Assembly: GCA_003506735.1 (NCBI GenBank)
Contig: DNYS01000057.1
Location: forward strand, 14,528 to 22,214
From: Nitrospinota bacterium
Lineage (GTDB): Bacteria > UBA8248
DNA: 7,687 nt
Direction of reading: 5' to 3'
Part shown: one piece after another, positions 1 through 5,973 of the stretch
How positions within the stretch are numbered: the first letter of the stretch is position 1
Layout of the letters: the number at the start of each line of letters is the position of its first letter
Translations under genes and position numbers: made by a program
The notes under the pieces: model-generated
What the model saw: only the letters and a program-made list of their open reading frames with translations
Told to the model about the DNA's origin: nothing
The model's database searches: none

Positions 1-769
1 CGAACTCTTCGGTCACGAGAAGGGAGCCTTCACCGGGGCGACAACGGCGCGCGAGGGTAGGTTTCAGATGGCTGATGGTGGAACTATTTTTCTGGATGAA
101 GTGAGCGAGATGAGCCCGAAGCTTCAAGTGAAATTTCTGCGGGTCCTACAGGAGAGCGAATTCGAGCGTTTGGGTGGGGGAAAAACCATTCACGTCGATG
201 TGCGCGTTATTGCGGCAACAAACATGGATTTGGAGGAATCTGTTGCCGAGAAAAAATTTCGAGAGGATCTATATTACCGTTTGAATGTTATTCCTCTTGA
301 GGTGCCCCCGCTTCGTGAAAGATATGGCGATATATCTATTTTGGTTCAAGCATTTATAAAAAAATTTCAGGAAAAAAATTTAACTCCAATAAAATCCATC
401 GCACCGGATGCCATGGCCGCAATTCAAAATTATCACTGGCCTGGAAATGTTCGTGAGTTGGAGAATCTGATTGAAAGAATGGCAATCTTGGCGGAAGGCT
501 CCGTTCTGAAGTTGAACGATCTTCCAGAGCGTTTTTTGTCGGGCGAGCAATTAGAATCGGCTGCTGAACCGATAAACTTGCTCGATATTCCGGACGAGGG
601 AATTAATCTGAGGGCGGTGATCGAGAATATTGAAAACCGTTTAATCGAGACAGCGCTGGAGAAGAGTGGAGGCGTCAAGAACCGGGCGGCACAACTCCTT
701 GGATTGAACCGAACGACATTGGTCGAAAAACTCAAGAAAAAGAACCTGGAAGGGGCCAAAGCGGGTTAG
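1..769 (+). CDS. Sigma-54-dependent transcriptional activator, FleQ/FlrA-like, 5' truncated by window edge
   Basis: This is the C-terminal part of a bacterial enhancer-binding protein, an AAA+ ATPase that remodels sigma-54 RNA polymerase at -24/-12 promoters. The reading frame is open from the first complete codon at position 2, so the gene starts outside the window; the ATG at 68 is internal. In order I see ELFGHEK and the sigma-54-contacting GAFTGA loop (23-40), Walker B GGTIFLDE (77-100), the paired arginine-finger segment REDLYYR (260-280), the sensor II motif GNVRELEN (443-466), and a C-terminal Fis-type HTH (about 680-736) with recognition helix RTTLVEK. Walker A and any N-terminal sensory domain are missing because of the cut. 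The TTLVEK helix resembles, from memory, the FleQ/FlrA family of flagellar master regulators, which fits the flagellar genes downstream. It ends in TAG at 767-769. The EBP identity is near certain. The FleQ-like assignment is an inference from the HTH and the neighbourhood, since the N-terminal domain cannot be seen. Confidence 0.93.
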   Translation, partial: ELFGHEKGAFTGATTAREGRFQMADGGTIFLDEVSEMSPKLQVKFLRVLQESEFERLGGGKTIHVDVRVIAATNMDLEESVAEKKFREDLYYRLNVIPLEVPPLRERYGDISILVQAFIKKFQEKNLTPIKSIAPDAMAAIQNYHWPGNVRELENLIERMAILAEGSVLKLNDLPERFLSGEQLESAAEPINLLDIPDEGINLRAVIENIENRLIETALEKSGGVKNRAAQLLGLNRTTLVEKLKKKNLEGAKAG

Positions 770-884
770 GCATATATAAGTTATAAATTACCAAATATTT
801 ATATAAATTCAACAAGAGTTTATTGTAATCATGAAGGAGTGTGAAGTTTACCCCCCGAAGGTTGGAAGCGGAGGAGGGAAATTG
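770..884 (+). other. AT-rich intergenic gap before the TPR gene
   Basis: The first 60 bases after the activator's stop are almost pure A/T, unlike the coding sequence on either side. They include a perfect self-complementary 12-mer, ATTTATATAAAT (797-808), and a 7-bp A/T-only inverted repeat (782-788 with 797-803). I see no G/C-rich hairpin with a T-run, so no convincing intrinsic terminator. There is no GG-N10-GC sigma-54 element. A weak housekeeping promoter could lie in this stretch, but no -35/-10 pair is good enough to call. The 3' end carries the strong Shine-Dalgarno sequence described under the TPR gene. Confidence 0.4.
870..878 (+). promoter_or_regulatory. Strong Shine-Dalgarno favouring a TTG start for the TPR gene
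   Basis: GGAGGAGGG contains a full AGGAGG core (872-877), seven bases before an in-frame TTG at 885. It lies inside the reading frame of the upstream ATG at 831 and too far (34 bases) from the ATG at 912. It therefore argues for TTG 885 as the real start. The evidence is ribosome-binding-site quality only. Confidence 0.55.
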
Positions 885-3047
885 TTGCCCACTCTCTACG
901 GAAAACATGTAATGGCTCGGCACGCTGTCAGGGTAATGCTTTGCGCTCTCTTGCCCCTCGGGATGGCGATAGTGCCTTTCGGACCTCAAATTTCTCTTGC
1001 CGGGGCTGCCGAAAAAAAGGGTGACGCAAAAAAAAAGGTCAATCCAATCGAGGAAATGAAGATAAACCCGGTTCTCATGTTCCGGGTGGCTCTCCGGTAT
1101 AGCCAGCGAGGACTGTACACCAGGGCGATACCAATTCTGGCGGCCTTCGTCCAAGCCTTTCCCAACAGGGTGGAGCATCGGCGTGCTGCGTATATGCTGG
1201 CGGACGCCTACTTCTTCATTGCCAAGACTGGCGTTTCCGTTATGTATGATAATGCAATCGCGGCATTCACCCACGCACTGGTGCAATATCCCCAGGCCCC
1301 TCAGATGCCCTCGGCCTATATGAGGCTGGGGCGGGCTTACAAAGCGAAAAAGAAATATGCGGAAGCCCAGGTTGCCTTCCGCTCCTTGCTGAGGCTGGCG
1401 CCAGAAAGCCCTCAGGCCCCTCAGGCGCTGCTGCAAATCGCTGAACGCTACATGGTCCTGGAGGATCCCAAGAGCGCCATAGTGGAGTACAGCAAGATTT
1501 TAAAAAAATATCGGGGGTCGCCCGCTGAGAAAGATGCGCATTTCGGCATCGCCAATGCCCTTTTCAAGCGAAAATTATTCCCGGATGCCCTGCGCCAGTT
1601 CGACGTGGGGAAAAAGCGCTGGCCCGAATTCTTTAGGGTCCGTTCGAATCTCCTGTATAATTATGCCGAATCCCTGTTCCAGGTTCGCAATTTTTCAAGG
1701 GCGGGGGCCGCCTTTCTTCGAATGGTGAACGTGAACCCGACCTCTGATTTTTCCCACCGGGCGCTTGCCAGGCTGGGAGATATACAGCTGGAGCTGGGGA
1801 GGACGGAAGAGGCGATCAGGGTCTATTCGCGGGTAATTTCGACCTATCCGAAGACAGAAGGAGCTTGGGTTTCTCTCATTCGAATCGCCGATATCGGGGT
1901 CGAGGGTAAGTTTAAGCTCAAGCCCAGTTGGGTTTTTCAAAACGTCGCGATGCGCGATCCCCAAGGCGCCTATTGGCGGGTCATCAAAGAAGATCGGGTG
2001 GGCCGTCTGGCGCATGTCGCCTATCTGCGAATCGCCGCCTACCATTTAAAAAATGGCGATCTTCGAGATGCGATTAAAGCCGCCCAGACCTTTTTGTCGA
2101 AGTTTCCCAAGTCGAGATTGGCGAATAACGCCAATATTATTATGGCGCGTGCTTACTTCGAGGAAGTGGGCCGATTTTACAGGCGCGAGCAGTTCCTGCG
2201 TGCGATCCGCACCTATGGCGAATTTCGGTCTATCGTTCCGGATCGCGCGAGCATCCTCGCTAAGCCCTATAAGGCCATGGTTGAAGCCGGCGAAAGCTAT
2301 CTGCGTCTTGGCTTGTACAAAGAAGCGAATAAAATTTTTGAAAAAATTCTCGGAGATCCCCAAGGCATCATCTCGGCCGGGGGGGAGGCGATATTCCGCC
2401 TTGCCCAGTCTTCTTTGCTATCCGGGGACAGAAAAAAGGCCAAGGATTTGGCGCTCAGTTTTGTCCGGCGGTTCCCCAAAGGCGAAAGGTCGCCTTCCAT
2501 CCGGGCTATTTTGGGCGAAATTGGCTGGCTGGATAAAGATCCTCGCACGGCGGTTGATATGATAACCGAAGCTTTGAAGGGGAACCTCGATAATGAACTC
2601 CGGGCGCGGACGCTGTTCGTCCTCTCGGAGGCAAACGCCGAGATTTTTCATTATGCCGAATCCATCGAGGCGCTCCGAAAGGCAATTGCGCTTTATCCCA
2701 AGGTGCCGGGGAAGGTAAAGCCTTTTTCCCTGGAGTTGGCCAGCTTTCGCCTTGGCGATGTGCTTTACGAGGGCCGCCGCTGGATTGGTTCCCTGGTGGC
2801 ATATATGGGAGCTGTCGAGGCATTTCCCAAGAGCAAGCTTGCCGGATGGGCGTATCACCGCATCGGAAAGATTCAGGTGCATTTGAACCTGAAGGACCGG
2901 CTCAAGGCATCGAAAAAACCGACCGTGAGCGCCGTGAGCGATCGGTTCTGGAGCAGTATTACCCAATTTCGGTTGAATAGCTCCAAATGGGAGAAGAAAA
3001 ACCGTTCTCGAATGGACCAATTGGAGCGTGAAGGCCTGGCGAATTAG
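885..3047 (+). CDS. Exported tetratricopeptide-repeat protein of unassigned function
   Basis: This is a protein of about 720 residues made almost wholly of TPR-like helix pairs, a scaffold for protein-protein contacts. An exported form is suggested by a signal-peptide-like N-terminus: basic residues (KH, RH, R), a hydrophobic core VMLCALLPLGMAIVPF, then SLAGAA before a Lys-rich stretch. No lipobox is present. TPR signatures recur from about residue 60 to 670, for example YAEAQVAFRSLLRLAPES, GRTEEAIRVYSRVISTYPKT, GDLRDAIKAAQTFLSKFPKS and FHYAESIEALRKAIALYPKV. The spacing and the FP/YP turns are like YbgF/BamD-type envelope TPRs. Start choice: GGAGGAGGG (870-878) is ideally placed for TTG at 885. 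ATG 831 (738 aa) lacks a ribosome-binding site, and ATG 912 (711 aa) would give the most compact signal peptide. The gene lies between two sigma-54 activators and 40 bp upstream of the second. A role in envelope-side flagellar assembly or placement is inferred from position only. Confidence 0.85.
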   Translation: MPTLYGKHVMARHAVRVMLCALLPLGMAIVPFGPQISLAGAAEKKGDAKKKVNPIEEMKINPVLMFRVALRYSQRGLYTRAIPILAAFVQAFPNRVEHRRAAYMLADAYFFIAKTGVSVMYDNAIAAFTHALVQYPQAPQMPSAYMRLGRAYKAKKKYAEAQVAFRSLLRLAPESPQAPQALLQIAERYMVLEDPKSAIVEYSKILKKYRGSPAEKDAHFGIANALFKRKLFPDALRQFDVGKKRWPEFFRVRSNLLYNYAESLFQVRNFSRAGAAFLRMVNVNPTSDFSHRALARLGDIQLELGRTEEAIRVYSRVISTYPKTEGAWVSLIRIADIGVEGKFKLKPSWVFQNVAMRDPQGAYWRVIKEDRVGRLAHVAYLRIAAYHLKNGDLRDAIKAAQTFLSKFPKSRLANNANIIMARAYFEEVGRFYRREQFLRAIRTYGEFRSIVPDRASILAKPYKAMVEAGESYLRLGLYKEANKIFEKILGDPQGIISAGGEAIFRLAQSSLLSGDRKKAKDLALSFVRRFPKGERSPSIRAILGEIGWLDKDPRTAVDMITEALKGNLDNELRARTLFVLSEANAEIFHYAESIEALRKAIALYPKVPGKVKPFSLELASFRLGDVLYEGRRWIGSLVAYMGAVEAFPKSKLAGWAYHRIGKIQVHLNLKDRLKASKKPTVSAVSDRFWSSITQFRLNSSKWEKKNRSRMDQLEREGLAN

Positions 3048-3087
3048 CCTTCCCATTGATCCATCCATGCCCTGGTGAGGAAAGTCG

Positions 3088-4452
3088 TTGGGTGAAGTTC
3101 TTTTGGTCGGCCCTGAGGATGTATTTCCCGCCGAGATGGAAGAGTGTATCCACGGCCAGGGCCATTCAACCTGCCGGGCTCTAGGTTCGGGGCAGGCCCT
3201 CATCGAGTCGGATAAGGCCGATAAGCTTTTGGCATTCATCGACGCAGGCTCCTCCCTATACAGCGCACAGGATTTGATGCGGAAAATTCTTGTCCGGCGG
3301 CCCGAGGCCTGCGTCGTGGTTACGTCCAGCGAGCCATCGGTCGATATGGCCGTTGAATTTATCAAGGATGGGGCGTGGGACTTTTTAATTCGCCCCGTTG
3401 AGCCGGAAAAGTTGGCTTTGGTGCTCGATCAGACCATTGGTGGGAGCGATAAGGCAGCGGCTCCAATCGATGAAGATGAAGAGGATGGCCCAGCCATCAT
3501 CACGAACGACCCGGCCTTCAAAAAACTCCTTTCCATCGCCGAGCAGGCGGCGGGCGCGGCGGCGGCAGTCCTAATTCAGGGGGAAAGCGGCACCGGGAAG
3601 GAGATGCTCGCACGTTTTATTCACATGAAAAGTCCTCGGAGGGATAAGCCGTTCGTGGCCATTAATTGCGCCGCTCTGCCCGAGGCATTGCTGGAGAGCG
3701 AACTGTTTGGCCACGAAAAAGGTGCATTTACCGGAGCCATTTCCAGGCGATTGGGGAAATTCGAGTTGGCCAGCGGAGGGAGCATCCTGTTGGATGAAAT
3801 CACCGAAATGCAGTTGCACTTGCAGGCGAAACTCCTCCGCGTTCTCCAGGAACAGGTTTTGGACCGGGTCGGGGGCCAGGCGCCTGTAAATGTCGATGTG
3901 CGGATAATTGCCACCACGAACCGTCCGGTCGCCACCTACATCGAAGAGGGAAATTTCCGCGAAGACTTGTATTACCGGCTCAATGTCATTCCCCTTTATA
4001 TTCCCCCCCTCCGGGATCGGAGGGGAGATATACCTCCCTTGATTGGTCATTTCATAAAAAAACATAATAAAAAAAATAACAAATCGATAAGCAAGATATC
4101 TGATGAAGTGTATGAAGTATTGCTGCGCCTTCCTTGGAAGGGAAATGTGCGGGAACTGGAAAATGCCGTTGAGCGGGCCGTTGTCCTTGCTCCTGGGGAT
4201 GAGTTGCGCGTGGAACATTTGCTCCTTGACCAAATTACTCAAGATTCTGTCGCACCGGCCTCATCGCAAAAAGAAAATGGCCTGGAAACAATGGTGGGTA
4301 TGACAGTTCAGGAAATGGAGCGTCAGCTCATCATCTCCACGCTCGGCAAGGTCAGTGAAAACCGGACCAAGGCCGCAGAAATGCTCGGGATCAGCATTCG
4401 AACCCTCCGCAACAAATTGAAGGAGTACCAATCCCAGAGTTCTTCTTCATAA
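3088..4452 (+). CDS. Sigma-54-dependent response-regulator-like activator with degenerate receiver domain (FlgR/FlrC-like)
   Basis: This is a 454-residue enhancer-binding protein, complete and of normal NtrC-family length. Residues 1-115 have a receiver-like fold pattern. Asp52 aligns with the phosphoacceptor and Thr79/Ser80 with the switch residue. The acidic pair expected after LLV is replaced by Gly8-Pro9, and the invariant Lys of the KP motif is Arg102 (IRPVEP), so normal phosphorylation is doubtful. The AAA+ domain (about 135-375) is intact: Walker A GESGTGK 165-171, GAFTGA 212-217, Walker B GGSILLDE 230-237, arginine fingers in FREDLYYRL, and sensor [11 protein letters not shown] Fis-type HTH lies at about 425-447 (NRTKAAEMLGISIRTLRNKL). 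The start is TTG 3088, with GAGG (3077-3080) seven bases upstream. No histidine kinase gene lies beside it. Its position directly upstream of a consensus sigma-54 promoter and the rod genes makes it the likely activator of flgB-fliF. FlgR/FlrC is a functional analogy, not a proven orthology. Confidence 0.93.
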   Translation: MGEVLLVGPEDVFPAEMEECIHGQGHSTCRALGSGQALIESDKADKLLAFIDAGSSLYSAQDLMRKILVRRPEACVVVTSSEPSVDMAVEFIKDGAWDFLIRPVEPEKLALVLDQTIGGSDKAAAPIDEDEEDGPAIITNDPAFKKLLSIAEQAAGAAAAVLIQGESGTGKEMLARFIHMKSPRRDKPFVAINCAALPEALLESELFGHEKGAFTGAISRRLGKFELASGGSILLDEITEMQLHLQAKLLRVLQEQVLDRVGGQAPVNVDVRIIATTNRPVATYIEEGNFREDLYYRLNVIPLYIPPLRDRRGDIPPLIGHFIKKHNKKNNKSISKISDEVYEVLLRLPWKGNVRELENAVERAVVLAPGDELRVEHLLLDQITQDSVAPASSQKENGLETMVGMTVQEMERQLIISTLGKVSENRTKAAEMLGISIRTLRNKLKEYQSQSSSS

Positions 4453-4454
4453 AA

Positions 4455-4468
4455 GTCAATTTGGTGAC
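4455..4468. promoter_or_regulatory. FleQ-box-like dyad 1 (candidate upstream activator site)
   Basis: GTCAATTTGGTGAC has perfect half-sites GTCA and TGAC around six bases. It matches the Pseudomonas FleQ box (gTCaNtaaAttgAC, recalled from memory) at 9 of 13 specified positions, including all eight outer ones. It starts three bases after the stop of the activator gene, with its centre about 181 bp upstream of the predicted flgB transcription start. That is within enhancer range for sigma-54 promoters. Binding by either activator is inferred. Confidence 0.45.
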
Positions 4469-4486
4469 GACTTTCATAATTCCGTC

Positions 4487-4500
4487 GTTCGTGAATTGAC
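4487..4500. promoter_or_regulatory. FleQ-box-like dyad 2 (candidate upstream activator site)
   Basis: GTTCGTGAATTGAC has a perfect right arm (AATTGAC) and a degenerate left arm. It matches the recalled FleQ box at 10 of 13 specified positions. Its centre is exactly 32 bp from that of dyad 1, about three helical turns, so both would face the same side of the DNA. It lies about 149 bp upstream of the predicted start of transcription. It is weaker as a dyad but better as a consensus match. Confidence 0.4.
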
Positions 4501-4616
4501 GAGTATATCCTCGCCTAATCTCGATTTCTGTACCCATAAATTCTTTATATTCAATATGCGCAATAAATACAAATACTTATAACGTACGATTGTTCGCCAT
4601 TATTCTGGCGTGATAC

Positions 4617-4632
4617 TGGCACAATAGTTGCT
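4617..4632 (+). promoter_or_regulatory. Sigma-54 (-24/-12) promoter of the flgB operon
   Basis: TGGCACAATAGTTGCT matches the RpoN consensus TGGCAC-N5-TTGC at every fixed position, with GG (4618-4619) and GC (4630-4631) separated by exactly ten bases. This predicts transcription starting near G4643, giving a leader of about 72 bases before the flgB ATG. It is the only such element I found in the window. It sits where a class of flagellar operon driven by sigma-54 would be expected, directly downstream of an enhancer-binding-protein gene. The 100 bp upstream (4514-4616) are AT-rich, compatible with DNA bending, but I see no clear IHF site. Confidence 0.9.
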
Positions 4633-4647
4633 TTCTTTTTCGGTGAC

Positions 4648-4677
4648 TTAGTGGAGAAGCGGGAAATCATCCACTAG
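4648..4677 (+). other. Stem-loop in the flgB 5' leader
   Basis: TTAGTGGA (4648-4655) pairs with TCCACTAG (4670-4677): seven Watson-Crick pairs plus a closing G-U, around a 14-base loop. It begins about five bases after the predicted transcription start and ends 21 bases before the flgB Shine-Dalgarno. It is not followed by a T-run, so it is not a terminator. A 5'-end stem could stabilise the mRNA; the same inverted repeat could instead be a protein-binding site. The structure is visible; the function is inferred. Confidence 0.4.
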
Positions 4678-4714
4678 ATGCCTATATTGAAGGGTAATGA
4701 GGAGGAACAGACCG

Positions 4715-5134
4715 ATGCCGGGTCCGGAGCTATTCAACGATACGATGTTTGCTTACCAACGGGTAATGGATTTCCGAACTCAGCGGCATAATGTCGTATC
4801 CTCCAACCTGTCCAACGCTGAAACTCCTGGCTATGAGGCAAAAGACGTCCAATTTGAAAACATCTTGAAAGAAGCCATTACAACGGAAAAAGGCTTTCCG
4901 TTGGTGAGGACGAACAGCAAACATATCGACCAGGGGGGGCAAATCGAAATCCTCTCGACCCGGCCCCAGATCGTCAAGGTGAAATCGCCCATCGCATCTT
5001 TCGATGGAAATACCGTATCCGTGGAAAAAGAAATGGCAAAGATGAGTGAAAACAGTATGTTATATCAAGCTGAAACAGAGGTTCTTGCCCGGCTGTTCAA
5101 GGGGATTAAGGTAGCTGTAATGGAGGGAAGGTAA
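4715..5134 (+). CDS. flgB: Flagellar basal-body proximal rod protein FlgB
   Basis: FlgB is a structural subunit of the proximal rod, exported by the flagellar type III apparatus and assembled in the periplasm on FliE and the MS ring. This copy has 139 residues, normal for the family. The N-terminal rod motif is clear: RTQRHNVVSSNLSNAETPGY (residues 21-40), the ANxxTPGY signature, followed by AKDVQFE. The C-terminal helix, from about MAKMSENSMLYQAETEV to the end, is the usual amphipathic rod helix. I prefer ATG 4715 because GAGGAGG (4699-4705) lies nine bases upstream. An ATG at 4697 would put the Shine-Dalgarno inside the gene and add six residues. It is the first gene after the sigma-54 promoter, and its stop is two bases before flgC. 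No signal peptide, as expected. Confidence 0.97.
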   Translation: MPGPELFNDTMFAYQRVMDFRTQRHNVVSSNLSNAETPGYEAKDVQFENILKEAITTEKGFPLVRTNSKHIDQGGQIEILSTRPQIVKVKSPIASFDGNTVSVEKEMAKMSENSMLYQAETEVLARLFKGIKVAVMEGR

Positions 5135-5136
5135 AT

Positions 5137-5598
5137 ATGGACCTTTTCCAATCTATGCAAATTAGTGCTTCCGGGTTGGCAGCCCAACGCATTCGAATGA
5201 ACGTCATCGCCAGCAACTTGGCAAATATAAACACAACGAAAACTCCCGAGGGGGGACCCTACCGCCGCAAGGATGTCTATTTCCGTCCCATTGAGGTCAA
5301 TGAATTGGGCGGCGGTTCCGATGTGGCAAGGGCCCGAATTTCCTTTAAAAACGAGTTGGAGCGCGAACTGAGGGGTGTGGAAATCAGCCGGGTCGTTAAG
5401 GATCAAAAAGATCCCCGCCTCGTTTACAATCCCTCCCATCCGGACGCCAACGACAAGGGATACGTGTCCATGCCAAACATCAACATGATCACCGAAGTCG
5501 TTACCATGATGAATGCACAGCGTTCCTACGAGGCGAACGTGACGGCCATCAACGCAACGAAAGCCATGATTAACAAATCCATGGCGATCGGCAGATAG
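5137..5598 (+). CDS. flgC: Flagellar basal-body rod protein FlgC
   Basis: FlgC is a second proximal-rod subunit, secreted by the flagellar export gate and stacked with FlgB and FlgF. Its 153 residues are slightly above the common length of 134-150. The N-terminal rod helix and motif ISASGLAAQRIRMNVIASNL, followed by ANINTTKTPEGGPYRRKDV, are classic. The C-terminal rod/hook domain NMITEVVTMMNAQRSYEAN, ending in AINATKAMINKSMAIGR, is complete. ATG 5137 follows the flgB stop by two bases. Its ribosome-binding site, GGAGGGAAGG (5122-5131), lies inside the end of flgB, so the two are likely translated together. The neighbours flgB and fliE confirm the assignment. Confidence 0.97.
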   Translation: MDLFQSMQISASGLAAQRIRMNVIASNLANINTTKTPEGGPYRRKDVYFRPIEVNELGGGSDVARARISFKNELERELRGVEISRVVKDQKDPRLVYNPSHPDANDKGYVSMPNINMITEVVTMMNAQRSYEANVTAINATKAMINKSMAIGR

Positions 5599-5615
5599 AT
5601 AAACTGAGGGATAAA

Positions 5616-5960
5616 ATGGCGAATATCAGTCCAATTCAAAACCAGCAACTTCCCGGCCTTTCGAATAGTCAGAAGCCCAACACCGGTTTTTTTTCACTCG
5701 ATGGGCTTCCAAGCCAAGTGGATGTCAATACCCCCAATGATTCAACCTTTTCCGGGATGATCTCGAATCTGCTCTCCACAACGAACACCAAAATGGTGGA
5801 AGCAAACCAAAAAAGCCTTGAGATGCTTGCAGGGGAGAGCAAAAATATTCACGAGGTGATGATTTCCCTCGAGAAGGCGGATATATCGTTCCGGTTTCTG
5901 AACCAAGTGCGGAACAAGGCGGTCGATGCGTACACCGAAATATTCCGGATGCAGCTATAG
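5616..5960 (+). CDS. fliE: Flagellar hook-basal body complex protein FliE
   Basis: FliE is the small adaptor that joins the MS ring (FliF) to the rod and is among the first substrates exported. It has 114 residues, close to the family norm of about 100-110. The variable N-terminus is rich in Asn, Gln, Pro and Ser. The conserved C-terminal half includes SLEMLAGESKNIHEVMISLE, KADISFRFLNQVRNKAVDAY and the terminal EIFRMQL, matching the FliE pattern of a helix that ends in a YxEIxRMQ-type motif. ATG 5616 has GAGGG (5606-5610) five bases upstream and lies 17 bases after flgC. The order flgB-flgC-fliE-fliF is a widespread and ancient arrangement. Confidence 0.96.
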   Translation: MANISPIQNQQLPGLSNSQKPNTGFFSLDGLPSQVDVNTPNDSTFSGMISNLLSTTNTKMVEANQKSLEMLAGESKNIHEVMISLEKADISFRFLNQVRNKAVDAYTEIFRMQL

Positions 5961-5973
5961 CCTGGTTTTTGGG

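Noticed and set aside
797..808. Perfect 12-base palindrome ATTTATATAAAT as a regulator site
   Set aside because: It is composed only of A and T inside an A/T-only stretch, where such palindromes arise easily by chance. No second copy was found.
912..1000. Lipoprotein signal in the TPR protein
   Set aside because: The only nearby Cys follows VML, which does not fit a lipobox (small residue needed just before Cys). It also lies within the hydrophobic core rather than at its end.
732..1436. Open frame of 234 codons on the - strand
   Set aside because: It runs across the end of the first activator, the AT-rich gap and the TPR signal peptide. No family resemblance, and both + strand genes are far better supported.
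2418..3365. Open frame of 315 codons on the - strand
   Set aside because: It overlaps the TPR gene, the gap and the start of the second activator in antisense. Its product shows no domain pattern and it has no visible ribosome-binding site.
4453..4476. Hairpin AAAGTC/GACTTT after the second activator as an intrinsic terminator
   Set aside because: A six-pair, A/T-rich stem with a long loop and no T-run. The same bases are better explained by the GTCA-N6-TGAC dyad.
4500..4513. CGAG-N6-CTCG dyad next to the second FleQ-like box
   Set aside because: The arms are only four bases each and differ from the GTCA/TGAC pattern. It shares one base with the neighbouring box and has no repeat elsewhere in the window.
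4697..4714. Upstream ATG for flgB
   Set aside because: The Shine-Dalgarno GAGGAGG starts at the last base of that ATG, so it serves the ATG at 4715. The extra residues (MRRNRP) do not resemble FlgB N-termini.
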